The notes below the pieces were generated by a model. That model was given only the letters and a program-made list of their open reading frames with translations, was not told the origin of the DNA and searched no databases. The position numbers were made by a program, and so were the translations under genes. Shown here one piece after another: positions 32,243 to 39,867 of a stretch of DNA of 64,000 nucleotides (within the stretch, counting starts at the first letter, position 1; every line of letters begins with the position of its first letter). The stretch lies in assembly GCF_017873765.1 (NCBI RefSeq), contig NZ_JAGGKP010000011.1, positions 1 through 64,000 on the forward strand, in the 5' to 3' direction. The DNA comes from Paenibacillus sediminis (lineage in GTDB: Bacteria; Bacillota; Bacilli; Paenibacillales; Paenibacillaceae).

Positions 32243-33387
32243 TGACGAAAATTAACACGGTGATTTGCGGAGATAGTGCGGAGGTTTTGCGTCAGTATCC
32301 GGATAACTTTTTCGATAGCGTCGTTTGCGATCCGCCTTACGGATTATCAAAAGAGCCGGACATTGCCGAAGTCCTTACTAAATGGATCGCGGGTGAACCG
32401 TACGATCACGGACACGGCGGATTCATGGGGAAAGCGTGGGATTCGTTCGTGCCGCATCCGGATTTATGGCGCGAGGTATTCCGCGTGCTTAAGCCGGGTG
32501 GCCATGCGTTGGTCTTTGCGGGGACGCGTACGCAGGACTTAATGACGATAGCGCTGCGGCTTGGCGGATTTGAGATTCGTGACGTAATCGAATGGCTTTA
32601 TTTTAGCGGATTTCCGAAGAGCCTGGATGTTGGGAAGGTGTTTGATAAACGCGAGGGGATATGGCGCGGACGTGCGGGAGCAGTCGTTAGCGGGAACGGT
32701 TCAATGTCCGCGCCGAATTACGAACGTACGCCGAAAGGCGAAGCCGTAGGCGAACTCGCCCGCAAATGGGATGGATGGGGAACCGCACTCAAGCCCGCAC
32801 ACGAACCGATTATCGTCGCGCGTAAGCCGCTAGGCGGTACCGTAGCCGAAACGGTCGAAAAGTACGGAACGGGCGCGATTAATATTGACGGGTGCCGCAT
32901 TGTCCGTGCTGCAGGTGATCGAACGGAATACGGGGTAACTGGCAATCAGACTGCAACTACTGGGGATAGTGGGATTTTCGGCCACTATGACGCGGCTGCA
33001 TATATTCCGCACGAGGCCGGACGATTCCCCGCAAACTGCGTAACGACGGACGAAAACGCGTTCTACTCTCCGTACTTTAACGTATCGCCGGCCGAGCTGT
33101 CGAAAAAGGCCACGAAGAAAGACCGCAATGCCTGCGTAGATGGCTCGCAAAGCCTCGTTCCCAACACGCATCCAACCGTCAAGCCAATCGCGCTCATGGC
33201 GTGGCTGATTACGCTTGTAACTCCGCATGGAGGCACGGTGCTCGATCCGTTCGCCGGCTCCGGCAGTACGTTGGTCGCTGCGGCTCAGAACGGATTCAAT
33301 TACGTAGGCATCGAGATGCTACCGGAACACGTTGCGATTATTAACTCGCGCCTAAATACGCCAGAAGAAACGGAGAGTGCTGCCTGA
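32242..33387 (+). CDS. DNA methyltransferase, N4-cytosine/N6-adenine type (beta group order)
   Basis: 381 residues from ATG 32242 with GGGGAGG upstream. The catalytic CDPPYGLSK comes early and the SAM-binding DPFAGSGSTLVAA late, the order of beta-class enzymes. A middle target-recognition region contains PKSLDVGK and WGTALKPAHEPI. It modifies adenine or cytosine in a specific site; the acceptor base is undecided from motifs. Confidence 0.92.
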   Translation: MTKINTVICGDSAEVLRQYPDNFFDSVVCDPPYGLSKEPDIAEVLTKWIAGEPYDHGHGGFMGKAWDSFVPHPDLWREVFRVLKPGGHALVFAGTRTQDLMTIALRLGGFEIRDVIEWLYFSGFPKSLDVGKVFDKREGIWRGRAGAVVSGNGSMSAPNYERTPKGEAVGELARKWDGWGTALKPAHEPIIVARKPLGGTVAETVEKYGTGAINIDGCRIVRAAGDRTEYGVTGNQTATTGDSGIFGHYDAAAYIPHEAGRFPANCVTTDENAFYSPYFNVSPAELSKKATKKDRNACVDGSQSLVPNTHPTVKPIALMAWLITLVTPHGGTVLDPFAGSGSTLVAAAQNGFNYVGIEMLPEHVAIINSRLNTPEETESAA

Positions 33388-33388
33388 T

Positions 33389-34069
33389 ATGAAAACATAC
33401 CGCGAAATCACCGCAGAATTAACGCACGAACTCGAACAAACACTCCGCATCAACTTCAAATCGTCCGACGCGCCTATCACGTTTGAATACGGCGGGCGCT
33501 CGTACAATATCCGTGATCGAGAAACGCGCATGTTACTGGTCGCGGCGATACAAGACGCATACTATCGTGCGCACGGCGAATTTAATCAACGGACGCTCGA
33601 CGCTTGGGTAGAGCGCGGTTGCCGCGGCGAAAGACCGTCGCCGGCCACGGTTGATGCCGCGCTTATGGACCGGTTGACCGACGTTGTGCTATACGAAGAG
33701 ATTGCGGATGAGAGTGCGGACAAGATCACCAACGCGGAATATTCGTTCATGTCCGAGCGACAACTCGACCGCAGACGCGACAAAGAAACGTCAGACACGG
33801 CGGCCGAATCGCGCGGGGCTGACGGACGGGATTACCGGACGCCGACGAAAAGAAGGCGCACGCCTTACGAGAATTGGCGCGTGGATGCTGACGCGAAGAT
33901 ACGTAACAAGGCGAGAGCTGCGCAATATAAACGCGATACGAGTCCGGGCAAAGTTACGGAAGGGGCGAGCGAGTCGTTCGTCCAGTGCCGCGGAATTGCG
34001 CAGAGGTGGGCGAACGATATGAGCGCAGTTAACGATGTGATCGTGGAATCCGCAAGGGAGGCGGCTTAA
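33389..34069 (+). CDS. Hypothetical protein between two methyltransferases
   Basis: 226 residues from ATG 33389. Highly charged in the middle (SERQLDRRRDKETSD, TPTKRRRTPYENW). No domain recognised. Its position between methylase genes suggests expression with them. Confidence 0.6.
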   Translation: MKTYREITAELTHELEQTLRINFKSSDAPITFEYGGRSYNIRDRETRMLLVAAIQDAYYRAHGEFNQRTLDAWVERGCRGERPSPATVDAALMDRLTDVVLYEEIADESADKITNAEYSFMSERQLDRRRDKETSDTAAESRGADGRDYRTPTKRRRTPYENWRVDADAKIRNKARAAQYKRDTSPGKVTEGASESFVQCRGIAQRWANDMSAVNDVIVESAREAA

Positions 34070-35331
34070 TGGGAAAAGCTGATCGTAAACGGTGGGACGG
34101 CAACGTTAAATCGATGGCGATTGTAGCGAAGCCGCGCGAAGATATTACGGAAGATGACGTCGCCTTTTTACGCGATAATTACACGTCAACCGGCGGTCTC
34201 TTGCCGAACGCATACGCAGGAGGGGCGTTTTACACTCCGACTCACGTTGCGCGGTTTATTATCGAGGCTTTACGCGGTCTATCCGGCGGGTCATTTCCGC
34301 AGGGCTCGCGTTTTCTCGAACCATCGGCCGGTAGCGGTGTATTTATCGAACACCTGCCGAAAGATGCGGAGGTTACGGCGCTAGAACTCGATGAGATCAG
34401 CGCTAAGGTAACGTCGCTCTTATATCCGCACGCCAACGTTATTAATGACGATGCGTTTCGTCACGCGCTACGTGATTACTACGATTATGTGATCGGAAAT
34501 CCTCCGTACGGCGTAACAATCGATATTGCCGCGGATGATCTTCCGGACAACTATGAGACGCTCAAGGTAACGAAAGGGCGCGCGAAGGGGAAATCGGAAT
34601 CCGCGTTTATTGAGCTCGCGATTAAATCGGCCAAGCCTGGCGGATATATTGCGTTTGTGTTGCCGATGGGAATAAACTACGCAAATTACGCGGAAAAAGT
34701 GCGCCAGCTACTGTACACGACGTGTTGGCACGTTGCGACCGTAATGTTGCCCGGCGAGACGTTCGCATTAACCGGCACGACGATACCTACGCAAATATTA
34801 ATCGTACGCAAGGCGCCACCGGTAACTCCGCTCATACCGTCCGCGACAACGAAGTGGAGTTCTAATTTTAAACGCGGAGGACACGAAGATATAACGGACT
34901 TTGACGCCAAGTTTCTCGTAGGACAGCCGCCGGCCTACTTCGCGCAGATTACCGATATTGGATACGATAAAGACGGAAAATCTACGGATAAGTGGGGCGA
35001 CGGACGTACGCAGCTTGACGAGTTGCTCAACGATTTTACGGACGATAATTTGACGCGTGAAAACTTATATCCGCATATCCCGTCGTGGCATAGCGTGAAA
35101 GACGTGAGCGCGTTTATGTTCTCGCATGGGAACGGAAGTTGTGACGGCTATCGTGACGCGAGTTATACGTATACTGGCGGTCCTTACCGTTGGAACGAGT
35201 TAACGCTCGGAGCCGGCGAGGAAATAGAGTGGCGCGGCGAGTTCGTCAGCACGTTCGACTTTACGTGGCAGGATCAGATTGTGGCGGAATATTACGAAGG
35301 GCTTGCGGAAAGTCTTCCGGCTGCGGCGTAA
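34069..35331 (+). CDS. N6-adenine DNA methyltransferase (class I, NPPY)
   Basis: 420 residues. An N-terminal GGAFYTPTHVARFIIEAL, SAM motif I FLEPSAGSGVFIE, an acidic motif II TALELDEI, and the catalytic IGNPPYGVTI give the gamma order typical of HsdM-like and Eco57I-like enzymes. The C-terminal half would hold target recognition. No restriction partner is seen, in keeping with a protective phage role. It is the third methylase within 5.4 kb. Confidence 0.92.
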   Translation: MGKADRKRWDGNVKSMAIVAKPREDITEDDVAFLRDNYTSTGGLLPNAYAGGAFYTPTHVARFIIEALRGLSGGSFPQGSRFLEPSAGSGVFIEHLPKDAEVTALELDEISAKVTSLLYPHANVINDDAFRHALRDYYDYVIGNPPYGVTIDIAADDLPDNYETLKVTKGRAKGKSESAFIELAIKSAKPGGYIAFVLPMGINYANYAEKVRQLLYTTCWHVATVMLPGETFALTGTTIPTQILIVRKAPPVTPLIPSATTKWSSNFKRGGHEDITDFDAKFLVGQPPAYFAQITDIGYDKDGKSTDKWGDGRTQLDELLNDFTDDNLTRENLYPHIPSWHSVKDVSAFMFSHGNGSCDGYRDASYTYTGGPYRWNELTLGAGEEIEWRGEFVSTFDFTWQDQIVAEYYEGLAESLPAAA

Positions 35332-35343
35332 GTTTATTAATTA

Positions 35344-35373
35344 TTTACAACTTATCCCAATATTGTTTATAAT
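35344..35373 (+). promoter_or_regulatory. Promoter of a predicted small RNA
   Basis: TTTACA and TATAAT are separated by 18 bases. It follows the adenine methylase gene and is followed within 80 bases by a terminator with no reading frame between. Confidence 0.6.
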
Positions 35374-35379
35374 ACAGGT

Positions 35380-35455
35380 AACACTGCGGAGGCACCGCGA
35401 GTGCAATCCGAAAGAATCGGTGAAGACCCAGCCTTAACTGGCGGGGTCTTTTTCT
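35380..35455 (+). ncRNA. Predicted small structured RNA
   Basis: Between the promoter at 35344 and the terminator at 35423-35455 lie two more small hairpins: GCAC(CGCGA)GTGC and CCGA(AAGAA)TCGG. The terminator is AAGACCC paired with GGGGTCTT and a T-run. No open frame of useful size is present. This gives a roughly 75-nt RNA of unknown target. The string GAATCGG(T)GAAGACCC recurs in the terminator at about 60978-60990. Confidence 0.5.
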
Positions 35456-35514
35456 TATTTCGGGTATTCGCTCGTTTTACTTTCCGCATGTACTCACCAT
35501 ATTCAAATGCGGCA

Positions 35515-35754
35515 TTATAGATTATAATTCTTAAAGTTACGATATTCTTCTTTAACGACGCTGATAGAGTGCATTTCTTTTGAATGTACAAGTGGGTAAA
35601 CCCTTGAACAGTCTCCGTTTAGACATTTTAATGAGAGTACCCATCCATAACCCGAACCTTCGCCTTTAACTGTATCCCAATCTGCGCCTGTGAAGTTATG
35701 ATGAAGCTCCAAATCAGATTCGCAATACGGGCATTTCAGCAATTTTTTAGCCAT
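35515..35754 (-). CDS. Small zinc-ribbon protein
   Basis: 79 residues; KCPYCESDL and KCLNGDCSR give a C-x2-C / C-x4-C zinc site. Start ATG with GGGGAGTG upstream. AT-rich, last gene of the leftward operon. The sequence from the small-RNA terminator to its end holds nothing else. Confidence 0.6.
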   Translation of the reverse strand: MAKKLLKCPYCESDLELHHNFTGADWDTVKGEGSGYGWVLSLKCLNGDCSRVYPLVHSKEMHSISVVKEEYRNFKNYNL

Positions 35755-35791
35755 TCTAATACACTCCCCTATTCATTAAGTTTATTTACCC

Positions 35792-36424
35792 TTATTTCTT
35801 ATGTTTATTGATGTATTGTTGCACTTGCACTCGTTCTTTTGACCACATTGGCGCTTTTCCGTTTGCTTGAGCATAAAAGTCAGGATCAGGGAAATCAGTA
35901 CGGCTATTCGGATTCTGTGAACGTTTAAACCGATCGTAGAGTGCTTGCTTCGATATTCCGAGAGCTTCTGCAAAAGATGTTAAGTTATAATATTTCTGTT
36001 TGACTTTACTTTCGTCGATAACGACAAGCGCATCAATGATTTGATCAATAGTCACTCCTGCATTGAGTTCTGACAGATTACTAAGTGTTTGCTCTAACTT
36101 TTCTGAATCGAGAATGAATCTATAATCATCTTTATCATCGTCAATAGCGGCATATACCGAGTATTCGTCATTGTTGTACGTTGCTAATATATTCGTTGTT
36201 AGCTCATTAAGTTTAGTCGTTATTTTATGAAACAGCAGATGTTCGTCCCAATCGCTTACGATGTTTTCGGGCACGTGATAACGCATCTCTAAATCAAATT
36301 CTTTGAAAAACTCATCAGCTTCGGTATATCCGCTCACTTTCAAGTTAGTTACTTCCGTAAAAATTGCTCGCCGCGCTTCTTTGCCACCACGGACAATTGC
36401 GTTAAATAAGACTTGTTTATACAT
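35792..36424 (-). CDS. Protein with C-terminal helix-turn-helix (AlpA/excisionase-like)
   Basis: 210 residues. The N-terminal part is acidic and helical with no known domain; residues from about 145 on, YNLTSFAEALGISKQALYDRFKR ... FPDPDFYAQANGKAPMWSKERVQ, are a winged helix-turn-helix of the MerR/AlpA excisionase type. AAAAAGGAGTG precedes the ATG. It may act on phage excision or on the operator upstream of its own operon. Confidence 0.65.
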   Translation of the reverse strand: MYKQVLFNAIVRGGKEARRAIFTEVTNLKVSGYTEADEFFKEFDLEMRYHVPENIVSDWDEHLLFHKITTKLNELTTNILATYNNDEYSVYAAIDDDKDDYRFILDSEKLEQTLSNLSELNAGVTIDQIIDALVVIDESKVKQKYYNLTSFAEALGISKQALYDRFKRSQNPNSRTDFPDPDFYAQANGKAPMWSKERVQVQQYINKHKK

Positions 36425-36469
36425 GAGAACTCACTCCTTTTTAGAGGCGGCACTATGGCCGCCGTGTAT

Positions 36470-36946
36470 TTATTCAGCCGATCCAGTTACATCATTACCA
36501 AATTCGTATGTAGCGTCTCCACCGAAGTCTATATCAGATTCACGATAAGGTTGTTTAGCAGCCCATAATTGAACTTCTTCAAGATTTATATATTTAGCCG
36601 CTCCGTTTTCGACTTTCATATAACGTTTCTTGCCCAATTCTGATTTTTCGTAGTAACCGTCCTCGACGTCGTATTCCTCATGTCCGGCGGAACCTTTCTT
36701 ATTCCATTCTTCGCGGTCTGCGGCTAAGAATTGACGATCTAATTTATATTGACGATGAGGACCAACAATTTTCGCAACATAGTCACGGCCTCCGCGAGCA
36801 ACTCTAATATCGATCGTAGCTTTCACTTTCTTTACACCCTCCTTGATTCTAGCCCACACCGTTTTTAATGCTAACGCCATACGCGCAACCCAGTCACCCT
36901 CATATGTTCTTGCCAGCACCACCGCCTCTTTCATTACGTTTTGCAT
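36470..36946 (-). CDS. Hypothetical protein, first gene of the leftward operon
   Basis: 158 residues, ATG with GGAGG upstream. The N-terminus (MKEAVVLARTYEGDWVARMALALKTVW) is helical, the C-terminus acidic. Family not recognised. A GC-rich GGCGGC/GCCGCC hairpin lies between this gene and the next and could attenuate the transcript. Confidence 0.6.
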   Translation of the reverse strand: MQNVMKEAVVLARTYEGDWVARMALALKTVWARIKEGVKKVKATIDIRVARGGRDYVAKIVGPHRQYKLDRQFLAADREEWNKKGSAGHEEYDVEDGYYEKSELGKKRYMKVENGAAKYINLEEVQLWAAKQPYRESDIDFGGDATYEFGNDVTGSAE

Positions 36947-36981
36947 CGTTTAATTCCTCCTTTGATTTATCTTATACTTTT

Positions 36982-37010
36982 ATTATACTCAAATACTTTA
37001 CTAAGTAAAG
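36982..37010 (-). promoter_or_regulatory. Leftward promoter with palindromic operator
   Basis: On the minus strand TTTACT and TATAAT are 16 bases apart. The -35 is embedded in the perfect palindrome CTTTACT-A-AGTAAAG (36996-37010), a typical repressor site. Such autoregulation suits the helix-turn-helix protein of this operon. Confidence 0.6.
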
Positions 37011-37019
37011 GGGAACAAT

Positions 37020-37195
37020 ATACGAACAAATTATGAACTTTAAGGTAATTTACTGTGGATTACCTATAATTTTAGTGTTTAGCTGGCTATATAATTGAAC
37101 CCATAAAAATTAAGCTGAGGCCGCCATTGCGCGGCTCATTCCCTTACGGGGCATTGCGCGAGTTATAAGCGGCGAATAATAAAAAAAAAAATAAA
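37020..37195 (+). other. Non-coding leader with hairpins and an A-tract
   Basis: This stretch has no gene. It contains AGGTAAT(12 or so)ATTACCT as an inverted repeat (about 37040-37063), a GC-rich fold around GAGGCCGCCATTGCGCGGCTC, the hairpin CCC(TTAC)GGGG, the direct repeat CATTGCGCG twice, and an 11-A run just before the ribosome binding site at 37197. It may be a structured leader of the gene at 37211. Confidence 0.4.
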
Positions 37196-37210
37196 TGGAG
37201 TGGTGGAGTG

Positions 37211-37702
37211 ATGGCGGAAAGAACATCTTTCTATTTATACGTGGAGCATTACGTTAAAACGCAGGTAGACTTCGAAATTATTCTCGGACTAAGTGATGAG
37301 GTATACGAACGATTTCTGACCAAAGCTGCGATAGAGATATCCAGACGCACCTCGCCGAAGCAGGTTTACGGGCTGAGCCGTGAGGATGTGCGCGAAATTG
37401 TTCGCGATATGATTAACGATATGCTGCGAAAGAAGTGGATTGTCCCACAAAAAGAACCGCTGTTTTCGTTTATTAACAACGTAGGCGAACCGATGTTCAT
37501 CTTCGCGCGGTTCAAGAAAGATGCGGTCAGCATAGCGAAATCAGCGACACACGTCAGTCTGGCGTATTGGGGAAAATCGAAATCATTACGAAAAGTAATC
37601 GAGATAAACGAGAGTGGGAGAGCCGTTCTTGATAACGGTGAGGAACGCGAAATCGGAACATCGCGAAATTTCGTCAACCTTTACGGTCATGGGAGGAATT
37701 AA
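37211..37702 (+). CDS. Hypothetical protein
   Basis: 163 residues from ATG 37211 behind GGTGGAG. It has a helical first half (EVYERFLTKAAIEISRRTS ... DVREIVRDMINDML) and a strand-rich second half. No family recognised. It opens a rightward operon with small and initiator-like genes. Confidence 0.6.
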   Translation: MAERTSFYLYVEHYVKTQVDFEIILGLSDEVYERFLTKAAIEISRRTSPKQVYGLSREDVREIVRDMINDMLRKKWIVPQKEPLFSFINNVGEPMFIFARFKKDAVSIAKSATHVSLAYWGKSKSLRKVIEINESGRAVLDNGEEREIGTSRNFVNLYGHGRN

Positions 37703-37703
37703 G

Positions 37704-37877
37704 ATGAGTAACGTTTACTTATACTGCTATTCGCCATCAATGTTTCACTTCTTGAGAACAAAGGGCATTCGATATATCTGCGTGGGTATCAACGAAAAAA
37801 CAGGCGGACGGTTCTGGCTGTTTGCGAAAGATGACGCGGTTAAACGCGCTTTAGATGAGTATGACGCGAGTAAATAA
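37704..37877 (+). CDS. DUF5659-like small protein
   Basis: 57 residues from ATG 37704 with GGGAGG upstream. The pattern (YLYCYSPSMFHFLRTKGIRYI ... RFWLFAKDDAVKRALDEY) matches short phage proteins of this family as I recall it. Function unknown. Confidence 0.6.
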   Translation: MSNVYLYCYSPSMFHFLRTKGIRYICVGINEKTGGRFWLFAKDDAVKRALDEYDASK

Positions 37878-37906
37878 TATTAACGTGGAGTGGAGTGTGT
37901 TGGAGT

Positions 37907-38365
37907 ATGGGCGAACAATTTCAGCGTTTGGCAAGCGAATCGACACGCAAGAAAACGGAATGTCTGGATCGGGGCTTTTACGCTCCGGTTCCGCATGATT
38001 TATTTCGCAGGATCGTGCCTATTGCGCGCGAGTACGATAAGGCTAACGTACATATCGTTACGCTGTATACGTACCTGCTATCGATGGTTAACGGGCAGCC
38101 GGACAACGATCGGTATATGAGCGCGTTCCCTTCGGTAATGCGTATCGCGGACGAAACAGGTATCGGTAGAAATCGGGTCAAGCGGTTATGCGACGTCCTG
38201 GAAGCGGTCGGACTCGTGAAGTCTGCGATGGATTATACGTCGAACAAGCGCGATAAGCTGTATTATCCGCAGTATTATTCCGCGCTGACTGACGAGGAGA
38301 TTCGGCGGAATTTGGACGAGATATATCGTTATTCACCGGAGAGTGAATTACCTAAATCACTGTAG
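37907..38365 (+). CDS. Winged-helix protein, plasmid replication initiator-like
   Basis: 152 residues from ATG 37907. The core FPSVMRIADETGIGRNRVKRLCDVLEAVGLV is an HTH_36/DnaD-like winged helix common in replication initiators of Gram-positive plasmids and phages. The C-terminal end is made of an eight-residue repeat SPESELPK encoded by 24-bp DNA repeats; in the second repeat a TAG stop ends the frame, although the same frame continues as SELPNSPESDGKEE. Alternatively a transcription regulator. Confidence 0.6.
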   Translation: MGEQFQRLASESTRKKTECLDRGFYAPVPHDLFRRIVPIAREYDKANVHIVTLYTYLLSMVNGQPDNDRYMSAFPSVMRIADETGIGRNRVKRLCDVLEAVGLVKSAMDYTSNKRDKLYYPQYYSALTDEEIRRNLDEIYRYSPESELPKSL

Positions 38366-38394
38366 AGTGAATTACCTAATTCACCGGAGAGTGA
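38333..38394 (+). repeat. 24-bp tandem repeats at the end of the initiator-like gene
   Basis: Two full units and a 14-base third (38333, 38357, 38381) of TCAC(C/T)G(G/T)AGAGTGAATTACCTAA(A/T). Each starts with a TCAC-x6-GTGA dyad. The units lie in the last codons of the initiator-like gene and just beyond. Iterons in or next to a rep gene are a common plasmid origin structure. Confidence 0.65.
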
Positions 38395-38474
38395 CGGTAA
38401 AGAAGAATAAACGTGTAATAACAAACGTGTAAGAACAAACAAAACATTACCGCTTCGGTTAATTCGCTACGCTC

Positions 38475-38588
38475 ATGAACCTCGCGGACCAAATAAGAAC
38501 GATATTAATAATACTTTTTGTCGCGTACGAACTCATGCTAATGAGTGAGTTGGGGAGGGGTAAAGCCCGAGCCAAGATGTCTATGTAG
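38475..38588 (+). CDS. Possible small membrane protein
   Basis: A 37-residue frame from ATG 38475 with one hydrophobic segment (TILIILFVAYELMLM). It has no convincing ribosome binding site, so it may not be expressed. It lies in an otherwise gene-free stretch of 334 bases (38366-38699). Confidence 0.25.
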   Translation: MNLADQIRTILIILFVAYELMLMSELGRGKARAKMSM

Positions 38589-38699
38589 TATCATGAAGCA
38601 TATTCGAAGAAGTACCTCATGTAGGCAAACCTCAATAAATACGTTACCACGCGTAAAGGTTGCGGACAGCAACCGGAAGAAGAACGGAGGGACTGCGTT

Positions 38700-38873
38700 A
38701 TGAGCGTTGATTTATCGCAAGTATCTACTGCGGATTTACACCGCGAGTTAGCACGCAGGACAGGCGTACGGGAGATCGTGTATGGTCCGGAGGATAACGT
38801 TTATATCTGCGGTAACGATGGCGTTATTATCGACGATTACGGACCTGTTCGCGTATTGATTAACGCTGATTAA
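38700..38873 (+). CDS. BC1881-family small protein
   Basis: 57 residues from ATG 38700 with ACGGAGGG upstream. The start MSVDLSQVSTADLHRELARRTGV and the ending GPVRVLINAD match the common small phage family named BC1881 as I recall it. Function unknown. Confidence 0.65.
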   Translation: MSVDLSQVSTADLHRELARRTGVREIVYGPEDNVYICGNDGVIIDDYGPVRVLINAD

Positions 38874-38949
38874 TATATGCGCTACTTGTCCGTCGTGCTT
38901 GAACGGATGATTGGCGCGTTTCTTTATTTAAAATACGGAGGTGAATACG

Positions 38950-39342
38950 GTGCTGAAACGGTTGGAGACACACCACATGATCGCAGTCAAGTGGCTAGCG
39001 TTGCCTAAACGCGGAGGTAAGACGATGGATGAGATCGCGGAAGAGTGCGGAGTTAGCCGCCGTGCCGTGTATGACTGGATAAAAGATCCGCTATTTGACC
39101 GCGAATTGAAAAAGGAGATTATCCGTCAGACGACCGCAAGACTTCCGGAAGTAATGGATAGTCTAACAGACGCGGTAATTAAGGAACACAATGCAGCCGC
39201 GGCGAAGCTACTACTACAGGTAAACGGTATGTTAACGGATAAAGTTGAGGTAGAAAATAAGGGAACAAGCGAGCCGGACTTGGATGCGCTGGCTGCTCGG
39301 TTACGCGCGCTCAAAGAGAGTAAACGTGAAGTTGACGGTTAA
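38950..39342 (+). CDS. terS: Terminase small subunit
   Basis: 130 residues from GTG 38950 (seven bases after GGAGG; the GTG at 38941 overlaps the ribosome binding site). An N-terminal helix-turn-helix MDEIAEECGVSRRAVYDWIKD of the phBC6A51/terminase-small type is followed by a helical region and a coiled C-terminus (DLDALAARLRALKESKRE). It recognises the packaging site, which may be in the non-coding region just downstream. Confidence 0.75.
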   Translation: MLKRLETHHMIAVKWLALPKRGGKTMDEIAEECGVSRRAVYDWIKDPLFDRELKKEIIRQTTARLPEVMDSLTDAVIKEHNAAAAKLLLQVNGMLTDKVEVENKGTSEPDLDALAARLRALKESKREVDG

Positions 39343-39470
39343 TTTAACGCATATAATGAAGATACACGTCTAATAAGTATGCACGTCACTTCACGTAGGG
39401 TACGTTTTACCTACTGCGCGCCTCGGACGCACACCCTCCGCAAATTTTCCGCTTCAATACGTCATTATCT

Positions 39471-39503
39471 ATGCATAAACGGTGTATAAACGATGCATAA
39501 ACG
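39471..39503 (+). repeat. Three tandem 11-bp repeats
   Basis: ATGCATAAACG, GTGTATAAACG, ATGCATAAACG in direct succession, then a weaker TATAATTGACG. The unit length is close to one helical turn, so a bound protein would line up on one face. Candidate terminase or initiator site. Confidence 0.7.
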
Positions 39504-39752
39504 TATAATTGACGTACATGTGCGTGTCGACTACGGAAGGGTGAGCGCCGAGAACGTAGACGTGGCGCGGGGTTCGGGGATTTCGGAGGGTACGTAGACT
39601 ATTGTACAAAACATATATTTTGTGCACATGTAGGTTGCGTTAATGCGTTAAAGTGCGTGACCCCCAAGGCCCCTCTTTCGAGAGGCCGTTTTAGGCGCAG
39701 AGAAAATCCGCGTATCAAAAATAACGTTTGGACTTGCGGAGAGTTTCCGCTT

Positions 39753-39855
39753 AAAATCACCGTGAAATCAGCGGAGTTATCACGCAGGGTATACGAACAC
39801 ACCCGTCAGCGGGTAACTGCGCTAATTTCACGTTAAAATCACGCTAAAATGAAGG
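39753..39855 (+). repeat. Two-part conserved element, copy B
   Basis: AAAATCACCGTGAAAT at 39753 and CGCTAATTTCACGTT at 39820 keep the 67-base offset of copy A at 2670. The second block continues AAAATCACGCTAA. Intervening sequence differs, but a GGGT(10)ACCC hairpin replaces the GAGGGG(10)CCCCTC of copy A. It ends beside the terL ribosome binding site. Confidence 0.65.
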
Positions 39856-39867
39856 GAGGCGGTATCT

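Larger units (their letters stand above)
39343..39867. other. Non-coding region between terminase genes, candidate packaging or replication site
   Basis: These 525 bases hold no gene. Content: a TACGTTTTACCTAC block (39401) shared with 61481, three tandem 11-bp repeats (39471-39503), an inverted repeat TGTACAAAA/TTTTGTGCACA (39603-39627), a hairpin GGCCCCTC(TTTC)GAGAGGCC at about 39668-39688, and copy B of the two-part element (39753-39855). A position between terS and terL is a common place for pac or cos. Confidence 0.5.

Noticed and set aside
38333..38394. CRISPR-like repeat array
   Set aside because: The units are directly tandem without spacers and partly coding; they are iteron-like or coding repeats. 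No CRISPR array or cas gene was seen anywhere in the window.
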